A stretch of 64,000 nt of DNA from Clostridium caldaquaticum (GCF_023806125.1 NZ_JAMSKT010000001.1:186001-250000); one strand, 5' to 3'. Shown: positions 9,851-20,067, counted from the stretch's first letter. The notes: a model not told the origin generated them from the letters alone. Program-made: numbers and translations.

Positions 9851-9875
9851 TAAGTAAAAAGGGAGGCTTATTTAT

Positions 9876-10946
9876 ATGCTTGATATTAAAATAGTAAAAA
9901 CAACTGCTCCAAAACAAAAGCCTGCAGCAGACCAGCCTTTAGGTTTTGGTAAAATTTTTACAGATCATATGTTTATTATGAATTATACAGAAGGAAAAGG
10001 CTGGCATGATGCTCGCATTGTACCATTTCAAAACATCTCCTTATCTCCTGCTACCATGGTTTATCATTATGGTCAGGAAATGTTTGAAGGACTAAAAGCC
10101 TATAAAGCAGAAGACGGCAGAACTCTTTTGTTCCGTCCTGAAATGAATGCAAAAAGATCAAATAACACTAATAGAAGACTTTGTATTCCTGAAATACCTG
10201 TTGAAGATTATGTACAAGCTATAAAAGCAATAGTAAAAGTAGATGAGGACTGGATTCCAACAGCGCCAGGTACATCTTTATATATTAGACCATTCATTAT
10301 TGCAACAGATGAATTTTTAGGTGTAAAACCTTCCAGCACTTATTTATTTATGATAATTCTTTCCCCAAGCGGTGCTTACTACTCAAGCGGATTAAGTCCT
10401 GTAGGAATCTGGATTGAAGACGAATATGTAAGAGCTGTAAAAGGCGGTATAGGAGAAGCTAAAACCGGCGGAAACTATGTAGCAAGCATGGCGGCTCAAG
10501 TAAAAGCACACGAAGAAGGATATGCACAAGTACTTTGGCTTGACGGTGTAGAAAGAAAATACATTGAAGAAGTAGGAGCTATGAATATATTCTTTAAAAT
10601 AGACGGAGTTGTAATAACTCCTGCATTAAACGGAAGCATACTGCCAGGTGTTACTCGTGATTCAGTAATAAAGTTATGTAAATCCTGGGGACTTCCAGTA
10701 GAAGAAAGAAGAATATCAATTGACGAAATATATGAAGCTCATAAAACAGGAAAGCTTGAAGAAGTTTGGGGTACTGGTACAGCAGCAGTAATCTCTCCTG
10801 TAGGAAAGCTTAGATGGAAAGATGAAGTAATGGTAATACAAGACGGCGGTATTGGAAGCTTAAGTCAAAAATTATATGATAACATAACAGGTATCCAGTT
10901 AGGTAAAATTGAAGATATACATAATTGGGTTACTGAAGTAAAATAA
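9876..10946 (+). CDS. ilvE: Branched-chain amino acid aminotransferase
   Basis: PLP enzyme interconverting Leu/Ile/Val and their 2-oxo acids using glutamate/2-oxoglutarate. The 356 residues match the larger BCAT group (fold-type IV). The PLP lysine is in GEAKTGGNY near residue 196; YHYGQEMFEGLKAY and GTGTAAVISPVG are further family motifs. Start ATG with GGGAGG upstream. It is monocistronic between two terminators and preceded by an inverted repeat that may regulate it. Confidence 0.96.
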   Translation: MLDIKIVKTTAPKQKPAADQPLGFGKIFTDHMFIMNYTEGKGWHDARIVPFQNISLSPATMVYHYGQEMFEGLKAYKAEDGRTLLFRPEMNAKRSNNTNRRLCIPEIPVEDYVQAIKAIVKVDEDWIPTAPGTSLYIRPFIIATDEFLGVKPSSTYLFMIILSPSGAYYSSGLSPVGIWIEDEYVRAVKGGIGEAKTGGNYVASMAAQVKAHEEGYAQVLWLDGVERKYIEEVGAMNIFFKIDGVVITPALNGSILPGVTRDSVIKLCKSWGLPVEERRISIDEIYEAHKTGKLEEVWGTGTAAVISPVGKLRWKDEVMVIQDGGIGSLSQKLYDNITGIQLGKIEDIHNWVTEVK

Positions 10947-10953
10947 TTTTAAA

Positions 10954-10980
10954 AAAAGGAGACTTTATAGTCTCCTTTTA
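10954..10980. terminator. Bidirectional terminator between ilvE and htrA
   Basis: 11-bp stem 10954-10964/10969-10979, loop TTAT, with A tract on the left and T tract on the right. It serves convergent ilvE and the htrA-like gene, whose stop codon lies in the right arm. Confidence 0.88.
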
Positions 10981-12225
10981 TTCAGTCTTTCTTTCAGTTA
11001 AGGTTACTTTTAAATCTATGTTTTTTCCATTTCTCCATACTTTACAGGTTACTACATCTCCTACCTTATATTTTCTTAAAATATCCTGCACATCCTGAAT
11101 ACTTTCCACCTTATTACCATCAACTTCCGTAATTATATCAGAGGGCTTAATCCCTGCCTTATCTGCTCCAGTTCCAGAGCTTACTTCATCAACATAAACA
11201 CCGCTGATTTTATCATTACCCTCAAGTACAGCAGTACGTCCCGAAATACCAAGCATAACTCTTGGAACATCTACAGTTCCCTTACTTATATCTATTGGTT
11301 CATTGTTGCCCATTATATTTTTAATAATTTCATTTGCATCATTTATATTTATTGCAAATCCCATACCTTCTGCACCATATTGTGAACCAATTTTTAAACT
11401 ATTTATTCCTATTATTTCACCAGCTTCATTAACTAATGCTCCACCGCTATTTCCAGGATTTATTGCAGCATCTGTCTGAAGTACCTTATACTTTACAACT
11501 CTGCCTGTAGTTGAATCCTGCATTTGTATTTCTCTATTTACTGCACTTATTATACCAGCTGTAACGCTGCCTGCAAACTCTTGTCCAAGAGGGTTGCCTA
11601 TGGCTATAGCCAAGTCTCCAACCTTAACCTTAGAAGAATCGCCAAACTTTGCTACAGGAAGATTTTGCGCATCTATCTTTATAACTGCTATATCTCTATT
11701 AGGTTCCGCACCAACAAACTTAGCCGTAAAAACTTTATCAGAGTTGGCTAGCTTAACAGTAACCTTAGCCGCACCTTGAATTACATGATAGTTAGTAACT
11801 ATATAACCTTCTTTGTCAAAAATAATACCTGAACCGCTTCCATTTGTCCTTTCACCAAAAAAATTTTCCACCTGATTACTTATTCCTACAACAGTTGGTC
11901 CTACCGTTTCTGCAACTTTAGTTATAGCATTTTTAGGAATTTCCGCAGTTGGTGTGTTATTATTTTTCTGCTCAATCAGCGATGGATTATTTGGAACATA
12001 AGTGTTGGTTAAATTACTATACTTTTTATCTACAATATAAGCTGCAGTTGCTCCTCCTGAAACAGCAGCAATCAATATAAATGCAACTCCTTTAAAAAAT
12101 CCTCTTACAGCTCCGTTTCTTCTTTTATTCCTGAACTTTATTCCTGTCCCTTCAAATGTATGCCCATCTCGGCTTACCAGTTCCCAGGACGCATCTTTAT
12201 ATTCTTTGTAATCGTTGTTTTCCAT
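10978..12225 (-). CDS. HtrA/DegP-like membrane-anchored serine protease with PDZ domain
   Basis: Extracytoplasmic quality-control protease (S1C). Numbered from the longer form: cytoplasmic N-tail 1-44, one membrane helix about 45-66, Asn/Thr-rich linker, trypsin-like domain with the triad His148 (TNYHVI), Asp179 (NRDIAVI) and Ser261 (NPGNSGGAL), then one PDZ domain about 320-410. Start taken as ATG 12225, nine nt from AGGAGG; a TTG three bases upstream is the alternative. It follows a response regulator and a histidine kinase on the same strand, an arrangement like cell-envelope stress loci such as CssRS/HtrA, so regulation by that pair is likely. Confidence 0.95.
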   Translation of the reverse strand: MENNDYKEYKDASWELVSRDGHTFEGTGIKFRNKRRNGAVRGFFKGVAFILIAAVSGGATAAYIVDKKYSNLTNTYVPNNPSLIEQKNNNTPTAEIPKNAITKVAETVGPTVVGISNQVENFFGERTNGSGSGIIFDKEGYIVTNYHVIQGAAKVTVKLANSDKVFTAKFVGAEPNRDIAVIKIDAQNLPVAKFGDSSKVKVGDLAIAIGNPLGQEFAGSVTAGIISAVNREIQMQDSTTGRVVKYKVLQTDAAINPGNSGGALVNEAGEIIGINSLKIGSQYGAEGMGFAININDANEIIKNIMGNNEPIDISKGTVDVPRVMLGISGRTAVLEGNDKISGVYVDEVSSGTGADKAGIKPSDIITEVDGNKVESIQDVQDILRKYKVGDVVTCKVWRNGKNIDLKVTLTERKTE

Positions 12226-12309
12226 CAACGTTTTCCTCCTGTTAAATGGTTTTTTCTATTTTTATTATATACCTACTGTTTTAAAAAGATATGAACAAAA
12301 TGTAAGTAT

Positions 12310-13746
12310 TTATTTAAGCCTTCTAAGTGTAAAGGTAAAAAACACTCCTTCACCTTCTTTATTTTCCACCCAAATATCCTCCCCATGCTGAGTTAATATA
12401 TTTCTTACAATAGGAAGACCAAGACCTGTACTTACTTTTGAAGTTCTAGACTTATCAGCCTTATAAAACCTATCCCATATATGCGGCAAATCCTCTTTTG
12501 CTATTAATGGCCCGCTGTTAAATACTGAAACCAGCACCTTTTCTCCCTTTACCTTAGTGCATATTTTAATCGTTCCGCCTTCATCTACATATTTTATAGC
12601 ATTATCTACTAAATTAGTCACAACCTGTATCAGTCTGTCTCTATCCCCTGCAACATACTGGTGTTCCTGATTAAATAATACATCTACATTCAGCTTCTTC
12701 TCTTTAATCTTTGTTTCAAACTTAATTATAGAAACCCTTATAATTTCATTTATATCTATTTCATCAATTCTAAGTCTAAACTGTCCTGCTTCAATTGCAG
12801 ACAAATCCAGTAAATCGTTTACCAATCTTGTTAATCTCTGGATTTCTTCGTAAGTTATAGACAAATAATATTTTTCCTTATTATAAGGTATAACTCCGTC
12901 TAATATTCCTCCAATAAAACCTTTTATTGAAGTTATAGGAGAACGTATTTCATGAGATACGTTAGATATAAAATCACGCCTTGCTTTTTCAACCTTTTCA
13001 AGACTATCTGCCATATAATTAAAAGATTCCGCCAGTTCTCCTATCTCATCATTAGAGTTTATCTTTACCCTTTTCTCTACTTCCCCTTTGGATATCTTTT
13101 TAGCTACTGCGTTAATTGCTGCAAGAGGCTTTATAATTATTCTTTCTGAAAAATAATATATTATGAAAGAAGATATTATTACTGCAAAAAGTGCTGTAGC
13201 CCATATAATCCTGTAAACACCAGTAAGAGGCTCCTGTATTTCATTTAACGGTGTAATCATTATTACAGCCCCGCAAAAAGCTTCTGAATCATATACAGGT
13301 ATACCATAAATATGTGAGGATTTAGGAATTATCTCACCGTAAGTTCCTTTAATCTCATATATTTTATTTAACCTCATTTCTTCCAGACCCTTAGTAAGCA
13401 CCTGTCTCCCTTTTAAATTCTCAAATTTTTCATCTGATACAGAATATACAAAACCGTATCTGTCCACAAGCCAGATATCCGCCATTGTATAACTGCTGAA
13501 AAACTTTAAAATCTCATCTCTTTGAGAAGCTTTGTATTTAAGTTCATGTTTAATGTAATCAATGGCATAAGGTCTTATTAATGTAGATTCCTTTTCCAGC
13601 TGAGCTTTTCTTTGTGCAAAATAATACTTCTCAAACCATACAGATAAAAATGCTGCTATTATTATAAAGCTTAGAGCAATAATAACTACATAAGTAAATA
13701 CCATCTTCGAAAATAAACCTTTTTTAAATTTGAGTTTTAATCTCAT
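12310..13746 (-). CDS. Membrane sensor histidine kinase
   Basis: 478-residue kinase: TM1 about 15-37, extracytoplasmic sensor about 38-178, TM2 about 180-199, HAMP about 200-252, HisKA with phospho-acceptor His265 (NVSHEIRSP), then HATPase_c with the N box (LVDNAIKYV), WDRFYKAD and STGLGLPIV. Its ATG directly abuts the TAG of the response regulator gene, so they form a cognate, coupled pair. The stimulus is unknown; the downstream HtrA gene suggests envelope stress or misfolded secreted protein. Confidence 0.95.
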   Translation of the reverse strand: MRLKLKFKKGLFSKMVFTYVVIIALSFIIIAAFLSVWFEKYYFAQRKAQLEKESTLIRPYAIDYIKHELKYKASQRDEILKFFSSYTMADIWLVDRYGFVYSVSDEKFENLKGRQVLTKGLEEMRLNKIYEIKGTYGEIIPKSSHIYGIPVYDSEAFCGAVIMITPLNEIQEPLTGVYRIIWATALFAVIISSFIIYYFSERIIIKPLAAINAVAKKISKGEVEKRVKINSNDEIGELAESFNYMADSLEKVEKARRDFISNVSHEIRSPITSIKGFIGGILDGVIPYNKEKYYLSITYEEIQRLTRLVNDLLDLSAIEAGQFRLRIDEIDINEIIRVSIIKFETKIKEKKLNVDVLFNQEHQYVAGDRDRLIQVVTNLVDNAIKYVDEGGTIKICTKVKGEKVLVSVFNSGPLIAKEDLPHIWDRFYKADKSRTSKVSTGLGLPIVRNILTQHGEDIWVENKEGEGVFFTFTLRRLK

Positions 13747-14433
13747 CTATTTCACCTCAAATTTGTATCCAACACCCCATACAGTTTCTATCTGCCAATT
13801 AGCCCCCCCAGGAAGTTTTTCTCTAAGTCTTTTTACATGCACATCAACAGTTCTTGAATCCCCTGGGTAATCATAACCCCAAACCTCGCAAAGAAGCTGC
13901 TCTCGTGTAAATACCCTATTTTTATTGCTTGCAAGATAGTAAACAAGCTCGAATTCCTTTGGAGGCATTTTAATTTCCTGTCCTTTATAAATTATGTTGT
14001 AGGAATTTACATCTATGATCAAATCTTCAAAGCTTATAACTTCTTTATTTGTATTTTCTGTATTGTATCTTCTAAGTACCGCCTTAATTCTTGCCAAAAG
14101 CTCTTTTGGTTCAAATGGCTTTACAATATAATCATCAGCACCAAGCTCAAGTCCAAGCACCTTATCAAAAGTTTCACCCTTTGCAGTAAGCATTATAACC
14201 GGTGTCTCATAGTCTTTTCTAATCCATTTTAAAACATCTATCCCATCAATATGAGGTAGCATAATATCAAGAAGAACTAAATCTGGTTTATAATCTAAAA
14301 AAGCTTCCTGAGCTGACCTTCCGTCATGAGCCAGCTTTGTTGCATAGCCTGAGCTTTCAAGATACATTTTTATAACTTCACAAATGTTTTCATCATCATC
14401 CACAATTAAAACTTTTCCTATAGTTCCTTCCAT
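13747..14433 (-). CDS. OmpR/PhoB-family response regulator
   Basis: 228 residues: receiver domain 1-120 with acidic pocket (VDDDEN), phospho-acceptor Asp56 (LVLLDIMLP) and the conserved T83/K85 region. A winged-helix DNA-binding domain spans 130-228 (RVFTREQLLCEVWGYDYPGDSRTVDVHVKRLR in shorter segments). Start ATG with AGGAGG. First gene of the response regulator-kinase-htrA group, preceded by the prs terminator. Confidence 0.95.
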   Translation of the reverse strand: MEGTIGKVLIVDDDENICEVIKMYLESSGYATKLAHDGRSAQEAFLDYKPDLVLLDIMLPHIDGIDVLKWIRKDYETPVIMLTAKGETFDKVLGLELGADDYIVKPFEPKELLARIKAVLRRYNTENTNKEVISFEDLIIDVNSYNIIYKGQEIKMPPKEFELVYYLASNKNRVFTREQLLCEVWGYDYPGDSRTVDVHVKRLREKLPGGANWQIETVWGVGYKFEVK

Positions 14434-14534
14434 AATTTCCTCCTAATTTATCTTTTTTTACTAATAATAATTTATCATAAAATATTGCCTACAAATATAG
14501 TATATTTAAAAAGTTACAAATAATTTACCAATAT

Positions 14535-14579
14535 AAAAAAGCACACACAAATACCATAAGGTTTCGTGCATGCTTTTTT
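14535..14579 (-). terminator. Terminator of the glmU-prs operon
   Basis: Long imperfect stem 14535-14554/14560-14579 around GCAC/GTGC, followed on the minus strand by a T-run. It separates prs from the response regulator gene. Confidence 0.8.
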
Positions 14580-14606
14580 ATATTCTTATTGTTCTATTTA
14601 TATTAC

Positions 14607-15569
14607 TTAAACTTCTTCAAAAAGTTTGCTTACAGGCATATCTTCATAAATTCTTCTTATTGCATCAGCAAATACTGGAGCAACTGAAAGAATTTTAAAC
14701 TTATCAAGCTTTTTTTCCTGTGGAAGATTAATAGTATTTAACATTGTTAATTCTTTTATGGCAGACTTTTCAATTCTTTCTATAGCAGGTCCTGACAGTA
14801 CTGAATGAGTACAGCAGGCGTAAACTTCTTTAGCCCCCATATCTGCTAAAGCATTAGCTGCATTACATATAGTTCCTGCTGTATCTATTACGTCGTCTAT
14901 AAGAATAACAATTTTATCTTTAACATCTCCGATAACATTCATAATCTCTGAAACATTTGCCTTAGGTCTTCTCTTGTCAATTATAGCTATTGGAGCATGA
15001 AGTCTGTCTGCAAATTTTCTAGCTCTTGTAACGCTTCCAAGGTCAGGAGATACAACAACTACATCTTCTCTTTCATGGAAACCTTTATCAATAAAGTATT
15101 TTGCAAGTATTGGAGCACCTAAAAGATGATCCACTGGTATATTAAAGTAACCTTGAATCTGAGCAGCGTGTAAATCCATAGTAAGTACTCTGTCTGCTCC
15201 TGCTGCTGTTAATATATCAGCAACAAGCTTTGCAGTAATTGGATCTCTAGCTTTTGCCTTTCTGTCCTGTCTTGCGTAGCCGTAATATGGTATAACAGCA
15301 GTAATTCTTCCTGCAGAAGCTCTCTTAAATGCATCCATCATAATTAAAAGCTCCATAAGGTTATCATTTACCGGAGCATTAGTTGATTGCACAACAAATA
15401 CATCGGAACCTCTTACAGTTTCATTAATATCAACAGATATTTCTCCATCGCTGAACTTTCCTACATTAGACTGACCAACAGACACACCTAATATATCAGC
15501 AATTTCCTTTGCCAGATTTTTATGGGAATTTCCTGTAAAAATCTTAATGTCTTTACCATGAGTTATCAT
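14607..15569 (-). CDS. prs: Ribose-phosphate pyrophosphokinase (PRPP synthetase)
   Basis: Makes PRPP from ribose 5-phosphate and ATP for purine, pyrimidine, His, Trp and NAD synthesis. 320 residues, the usual length. Visible are the flexible-loop motif [11 protein letters not shown], the [11 protein letters not shown] segment and the PRPP-binding loop [16 protein letters not shown] start with AGGAGG seven nt upstream. It follows glmU by about 46 nt, as in other Firmicutes. Confidence 0.98.
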   Translation of the reverse strand: MITHGKDIKIFTGNSHKNLAKEIADILGVSVGQSNVGKFSDGEISVDINETVRGSDVFVVQSTNAPVNDNLMELLIMMDAFKRASAGRITAVIPYYGYARQDRKAKARDPITAKLVADILTAAGADRVLTMDLHAAQIQGYFNIPVDHLLGAPILAKYFIDKGFHEREDVVVVSPDLGSVTRARKFADRLHAPIAIIDKRRPKANVSEIMNVIGDVKDKIVILIDDVIDTAGTICNAANALADMGAKEVYACCTHSVLSGPAIERIEKSAIKELTMLNTINLPQEKKLDKFKILSVAPVFADAIRRIYEDMPVSKLFEEV

Positions 15570-15615
15570 CAGTTTTCCTCCTTATAAAAGCACCGCTATT
15601 TATTTTAAGTAGCTG

Positions 15616-16989
15616 TTATTTTTTCTTTAATCCTTTTTTAACTACCCAGCCTTCTATGTTAACCTGCTTAGCTCTGGCTACAGCAAGGGAATCTTCTGGA
15701 ACCTCTGATGTTATAGTAGAACCAGCAGCTGTGTATGCATTATCTTTTACCTCAACAGGTGCAACTAAATTTGTATTGCAGCCTATAAAAACATTGTTTC
15801 CTATTTTAGTCTTATACTTCTTCTTTCCGTCATAATTTACCACAACAGTCCCACAGCCAAAATTGCATCCGCTTCCAACTTCAGCATCACCTATATAAGT
15901 CAAATGTGATACCTTAGTATTATCACCTATTGTAGATTTTTTAATCTCAACAAAGTCACCTATTCTAGCATTTTTACCAATATTAGTTTCAGGCCTTATA
16001 TATGCAAAAGGACCTACGGTAGTTCCTTCTCCAATATAGCTTTCTATTATAACTGAACTTTGAATGTCTACTCCTGCTTCTATAGTACTGTCAGCTATTC
16101 TTGAATTAGGATAAAGAGTACAATTTTCTTTAATAACTGTTTTACCTTCTATTACGTTTCCTGGATATATAATAGTATCTCTGCCTATTTCTACATCGCT
16201 TCCTATGTACGTACTCTTTGGATCTATAATAGTAACTCCATTTTCCATGTGCTTTCTGTTTATTCTGTCTCTAAGTATTGCCTCAGCCTCAGCAAGCTCA
16301 ACTCTGGAATTTACACCTATAGTTTCTTCATAGTCAGTAATCATTGCACCAACTTTAAAGCCTTCACTTTTTAAAATGCCTATAACATCAGTTATGTAGT
16401 ATTCTCCCTGAGCATTATTGTTAGTCAGCTTTTCCAAGCTTTCTAATAGTAACTCTATATCAAAACAATACATTCCTGCATTTATTTCTTGAACCTTTAA
16501 CTCTTCTTCATTACAGTCTTTAGCTTCAACTATTTTTAATACATCACCGTTTTCGTCTCTTATAACTCTTCCATAATGTGCAGCATCATCTATAACCGAA
16601 GTAAGTATAGTAGCTTTAAAGCCTCCATTTTCATGAAAAGCAATAAATTCTTTTACTGTTTCTTCTTTTATTAAAGGAGCATCTCCCGTAAATATTGCTA
16701 CTGTTCCGCTTTTGCTGCTTAAAAAGTCTTTTGCAGACTTAACTGCATGACCTGTGCCAAGCTGTGCTTCTTGAAAAGAATAGCTGACATTTCTGTCTTT
16801 TGTTCCTTCCTTAACCTTCTCTGCACCTTTTCCAACTATTACATTAACATCTTCAATTCCAGCTTTTCTCATTATGTCAATAACATGGTTTACCATTTCT
16901 TTCCCGCATACCTTGTGAAGAACCTTAGGTGTATCAGATTTCATTCTCTTTCCTTCACCTGCAGCCAGTATAGCAGCACACTTATACAC
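15616..16989 (-). CDS. glmU: Bifunctional UDP-GlcNAc pyrophosphorylase / GlcN-1-P acetyltransferase
   Basis: Makes UDP-GlcNAc for peptidoglycan. The N-terminal uridyltransferase begins [20 protein letters not shown]; the C-terminal half is a left-handed beta-helix acetyltransferase with hexapeptide repeats and [19 protein letters not shown]. Start: GTG at 16989 has GGAG about 12 nt upstream and gives the usual short N-terminus. An in-frame ATG at 17007 would add six residues but has no ribosome site. It lies between spoVG and prs, the conserved order. Confidence 0.96.
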   Translation of the reverse strand: MYKCAAILAAGEGKRMKSDTPKVLHKVCGKEMVNHVIDIMRKAGIEDVNVIVGKGAEKVKEGTKDRNVSYSFQEAQLGTGHAVKSAKDFLSSKSGTVAIFTGDAPLIKEETVKEFIAFHENGGFKATILTSVIDDAAHYGRVIRDENGDVLKIVEAKDCNEEELKVQEINAGMYCFDIELLLESLEKLTNNNAQGEYYITDVIGILKSEGFKVGAMITDYEETIGVNSRVELAEAEAILRDRINRKHMENGVTIIDPKSTYIGSDVEIGRDTIIYPGNVIEGKTVIKENCTLYPNSRIADSTIEAGVDIQSSVIIESYIGEGTTVGPFAYIRPETNIGKNARIGDFVEIKKSTIGDNTKVSHLTYIGDAEVGSGCNFGCGTVVVNYDGKKKYKTKIGNNVFIGCNTNLVAPVEVKDNAYTAAGSTITSEVPEDSLAVARAKQVNIEGWVVKKGLKKK

Positions 16990-17124
16990 TATAACATCAC
17001 TCTCCATACACAGACAAAAATAGGCTACTTTATATTTTTATTCGTATAACATAAAAACGCCTCTTTTATTATATTTTATATAATATTATTTTGCAACCTT
17101 ACAAAACAATTTGCAGCAAAAAAT

Positions 17125-17156
17125 AAAAAGGAGTATAAAACCCCCTTTTATTTATT
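17125..17156 (-). terminator. Hairpin terminator after spoVG
   Basis: AAAAGG/CCTTTT stem with a loop of about 12 nt and a T-run on the minus strand at the end of spoVG. It could also attenuate glmU-prs. Confidence 0.6.
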
Positions 17157-17436
17157 CCTCTTGAGAAATTGTTGATTCATCATTTTTTACTTTTTCATAC
17201 TCATCTAATATAGCCTGCTGAATCTTCTCTCTAGTTTGAGTATTGATTGGGTGAGCTATGTCCTTGAATTCTCCATCTGGAGTCTTTCTGCTTGGCATAG
17301 CAATGAAAAGCCCATTTTGACCTTCAATAACCTTTATATCATGAACAACAAATTCATTGTCAAAAGTTACTGAAACAATAGCTTTCATTTTACCCTCAGC
17401 TGCAACTTTTCTAACTCTTACATCTGTAATTTGCAT
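17152..17436 (-). CDS. spoVG: Stage V sporulation protein G, RNA/DNA-binding regulator
   Basis: 94 residues, close to full identity with the family pattern: [11 protein letters not shown] at the start and [23 protein letters not shown] in two parts in the centre. SpoVG is a small nucleic acid-binding regulator active in sporulation and cell-envelope control. Strong GGAGG site before ATG. A SigH-type promoter is visible upstream (17472-17498), as in Bacillus. It lies between purR and glmU. Confidence 0.97.
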   Translation of the reverse strand: MQITDVRVRKVAAEGKMKAIVSVTFDNEFVVHDIKVIEGQNGLFIAMPSRKTPDGEFKDIAHPINTQTREKIQQAILDEYEKVKNDESTISQEE

Positions 17437-17471
17437 ATAAAACCACCTCCACGATGCTCATACATAATAGT

Positions 17472-17498
17472 ATTCTACATATTTTTTATTTCTCCTGC
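17472..17498 (-). promoter_or_regulatory. SigH-type promoter of spoVG
   Basis: On the minus strand GCAGGAGAA (17490-17498), an 11-nt spacer and GTAGAAT (17472-17478) match the SigH consensus RnAGGAWWW-N11-12-RnnGAAT with one mismatch. Confidence 0.7.
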
Positions 17499-17546
17499 TT
17501 ATTTTTCAAAATATTTAATACTTTTTTGAATATTTCACTATTTAAA

Positions 17547-18353
17547 CTATTTCGACGGAGAAACTACTGCAATACCTTCTTCACTGACTCCCTTAAACTT
17601 CACTATAGAAATATAATCCTCAATCAGTTTCTTAGGTGTTTCTACATCTTCAATCATTACTCCTATACCTACAAGTTTGCTGTCAAATTCCTTAAGCATA
17701 TTCACTATGCCTAAAGCTGTTCCCCCTGCTTTCATAAAATCATCTATAAAAATGCAGCTGCTTCCGCTTTTTAATGCTTTTCTTGAAAGAGACATAGTCT
17801 GAATTCTTTTACTTGAACCCGTAACATAATTTATACTTACAGTAGTACCTTCTGTAACCTTATTATCTCTTCTCACTATAACAAGCTGAACCCCAAGCAT
17901 CTTAGCTACTTCATAGGCAAGAGGTATTCCCTTTGTTTCAACGGTTACTATATAATCTACAACTCTATCGTTAAAAGCAGTTGCTAGAATCAATCCTGCC
18001 TTACTTATTATCTCAGGGTTGTACATTATATCTGTCATATATATATAATTACCAGGTATAATTCTGTCTTCTTCTCTAAGAATAGTACATAATTGTTCTG
18101 CAAATTCCCTTCTGTCTTCCTCTGAAATACCGCATACATACTTAACTCCGCCGGCAGCACCAGCTACTGTTTCTACTCTTCCTAAATTAAGTCTGCTTAA
18201 TGTATCCTTTATAACCAGTATATCTTCACTGACTGTAGACTTTGCTGCATTGAATTTTTCTGTAAAAGTATTTAAATTTATAACCTTATTAGGATTTTCT
18301 GTAAGCATTTTACTTATAGCTGATATCCTCATATTTCTGCTAAATTTTTCCAT
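17547..18353 (-). CDS. purR: Pur operon repressor PurR (PRTase-fold)
   Basis: 268-residue transcriptional repressor: winged-helix DNA-binding domain about 1-75 and a catalytically inactive phosphoribosyltransferase domain that senses PRPP, with the motif CIFIDDFMKAGGTA. Start ATG 18353, six nt after AAAGGTG; GTG and ATG codons just upstream would swallow that site. It heads the purR-spoVG-glmU-prs row and is divergent from murC. PurBox-like sequences occur in the intergenic region, suggesting autoregulation. Confidence 0.96.
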   Translation of the reverse strand: MEKFSRNMRISAISKMLTENPNKVINLNTFTEKFNAAKSTVSEDILVIKDTLSRLNLGRVETVAGAAGGVKYVCGISEEDRREFAEQLCTILREEDRIIPGNYIYMTDIMYNPEIISKAGLILATAFNDRVVDYIVTVETKGIPLAYEVAKMLGVQLVIVRRDNKVTEGTTVSINYVTGSSKRIQTMSLSRKALKSGSSCIFIDDFMKAGGTALGIVNMLKEFDSKLVGIGVMIEDVETPKKLIEDYISIVKFKGVSEEGIAVVSPSK

Positions 18354-18385
18354 ATGCATCACCTTTTATTTAAACTTTTAATTAA

Positions 18386-18496
18386 CACGAATATTTTCTT
18401 GTATGTTAAATTCTATTATTCATATTTTATTCTATTTTACGAACATTATCAACAGTTTTAGTAAATACTTAACTGAATTTCAAATAAATATTCGTA
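18386..18496. promoter_or_regulatory. Candidate PurR boxes between purR and murC
   Basis: ACGAATATTT at 18387-18396 and its exact inverse at 18486-18495, plus TTACGAACATT at 18437-18447. The CGAAC core of the last matches the PurR box (AWWWCCGAACWWT) with one deviation. Spacing is wider than the classical paired boxes, so this is tentative. Confidence 0.4.
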
Positions 18497-18503
18497 ACAA
18501 GTG

Positions 18504-18538
18504 TTGCTTTTTATGAAATTTGTATATAATGATATAAT
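18504..18538 (+). promoter_or_regulatory. Probable murC promoter
   Basis: TTGCTT at 18504-18509 with TATAAT at 18525-18530 (15-nt spacer) and a second TATAAT at 18533-18538. Which -10 is used cannot be decided by eye. Confidence 0.5.
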
Positions 18539-18564
18539 AGAGTGGTTTTTAAGGAGTTGATAAT

Positions 18565-19941
18565 TTGTCTTTCGATTTTATAAAAGATAAACATAAAAAA
18601 ATACATTTTATAGGCATAGGCGGCATTAGCATGAGCGGCCTTGCAGAAATACTACTGGAAAATAATTATAGAGTCTCCGGTTCAGATATGAAATCCTCAC
18701 TTCTTACTGAAAAATTAGGCAAGCATGGTGCTGAGATTTTCATAGGTCATGCTAGCAAAAATGTAGAAGGTTCTGATTTAGTTGTGTATACTGCCGCTGT
18801 TTCAGAGGACAATCCAGAACTTATAAGAGCTAAAGAACTGAATATTCCTACTATGGACAGAGCAGAATTTCTAGGCAAAATAATGAAGGGACACAAGTAT
18901 AATGTAGCAATATCAGGAACCCATGGTAAAACTACTACAACCTCTATGGTTTCACACATATTTTTAAATGCAGATTTAGACCCTACCATACTTGTAGGTG
19001 GAGAACTTGACATAATAGACGGAAATGTAAAGACAGGAAAAAGTGAATATTTTATAACAGAAGCCTGCGAATATAAAGCATCCTTTTTAAAATTCTTTCC
19101 TTATATAGGAGTTATATTAAACATAGAAGCGGATCATTTAGACTTTTATAGAAATATAGATCACATACAAGATACTTTTACAGAATTTGTGAAATTAATT
19201 CCAGAGGACGGATATTTAATTGCTTATAGCGAGGATGAAAAATTAAAGAAAGTAATAAAATCTGCAAAATGTAATGTATTAACATATGGAATTAATGAAG
19301 GAGATATAAGGGCTAAGAACATAAATTTCAATGACAGAGGCTGTGCTATTTTTGATGTTTATAAAAATGAAGAAAAATTATTTACAGCCAATTTAAATGT
19401 ACCAGGAAAGCACAATGTGCTTAATGGTCTGGCAAGTATATGCGTTGCCTTAAGTCTTAATGTAGATTACAAAAATATAGTTGAAGGGCTGGCAAATTTC
19501 TTTGGTACTCACAGAAGATTTGAAATTAAAGGTGTAAAAAATGGAGTAACAGTAGTAGATGACTACGCTCACCACCCAACAGAAATTAAAGCTACCTTAG
19601 AGGCAGCTAAAAATTATCCTCACAAAAAAATATACTGCGTATTTCAGCCGCATACCTACACAAGAACTCTAACACTCTTTGATAATTTTGTGCACTCTTT
19701 TTCTAACGCTGATGAAGTTATCCTGGCAGATATTTATGCTGCCAGAGAGAAGTTTACAAAAGCAGTTAGCTCAGATATGCTTGGAGATAAAATCAGAGAA
19801 CTTGGACAAAACTGTAAAAACTTCCACGGTTTCGAGGACATAGTGAGTTATTTAAATACTGTGCTTGAAAATGGAGACTTACTTCTTACTGTAGGCGCAG
19901 GAGATGTTTACAAGATTGGTGAAATGTATTTAGCTGAATAA
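18565..19941 (+). CDS. murC: UDP-N-acetylmuramate--L-alanine ligase
   Basis: Cytosolic ATP-dependent ligase adding L-Ala to UDP-MurNAc. 458 residues, typical length. N-terminal UDP-binding motif [21 protein letters not shown]-loop [11 protein letters not shown] near residue 118, and [14 protein letters not shown] at the start of the C-terminal domain. Start TTG 18565, eight nt after AAGGAG. Monocistronic, divergent from purR. Confidence 0.97.
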   Translation: MSFDFIKDKHKKIHFIGIGGISMSGLAEILLENNYRVSGSDMKSSLLTEKLGKHGAEIFIGHASKNVEGSDLVVYTAAVSEDNPELIRAKELNIPTMDRAEFLGKIMKGHKYNVAISGTHGKTTTTSMVSHIFLNADLDPTILVGGELDIIDGNVKTGKSEYFITEACEYKASFLKFFPYIGVILNIEADHLDFYRNIDHIQDTFTEFVKLIPEDGYLIAYSEDEKLKKVIKSAKCNVLTYGINEGDIRAKNINFNDRGCAIFDVYKNEEKLFTANLNVPGKHNVLNGLASICVALSLNVDYKNIVEGLANFFGTHRRFEIKGVKNGVTVVDDYAHHPTEIKATLEAAKNYPHKKIYCVFQPHTYTRTLTLFDNFVHSFSNADEVILADIYAAREKFTKAVSSDMLGDKIRELGQNCKNFHGFEDIVSYLNTVLENGDLLLTVGAGDVYKIGEMYLAE

Positions 19942-19950
19942 TTAATATTA

Positions 19951-19980
19951 AAAAGGGGCTGTCAACAGTCCCTTTTACTA
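19951..19980 (+). terminator. murC terminator
   Basis: 11-bp stem 19951-19961/19966-19976 with loop TCAA and one G-U pair, ending in four T. Confidence 0.85.
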
Positions 19981-20067
19981 TTTATAAACTGTTATATCAA
20001 ACTTATCTAATGTACAATACCATTATAAAAAGATTTGTTTAAATACTAATTGCAGGTGGTGACTTTA

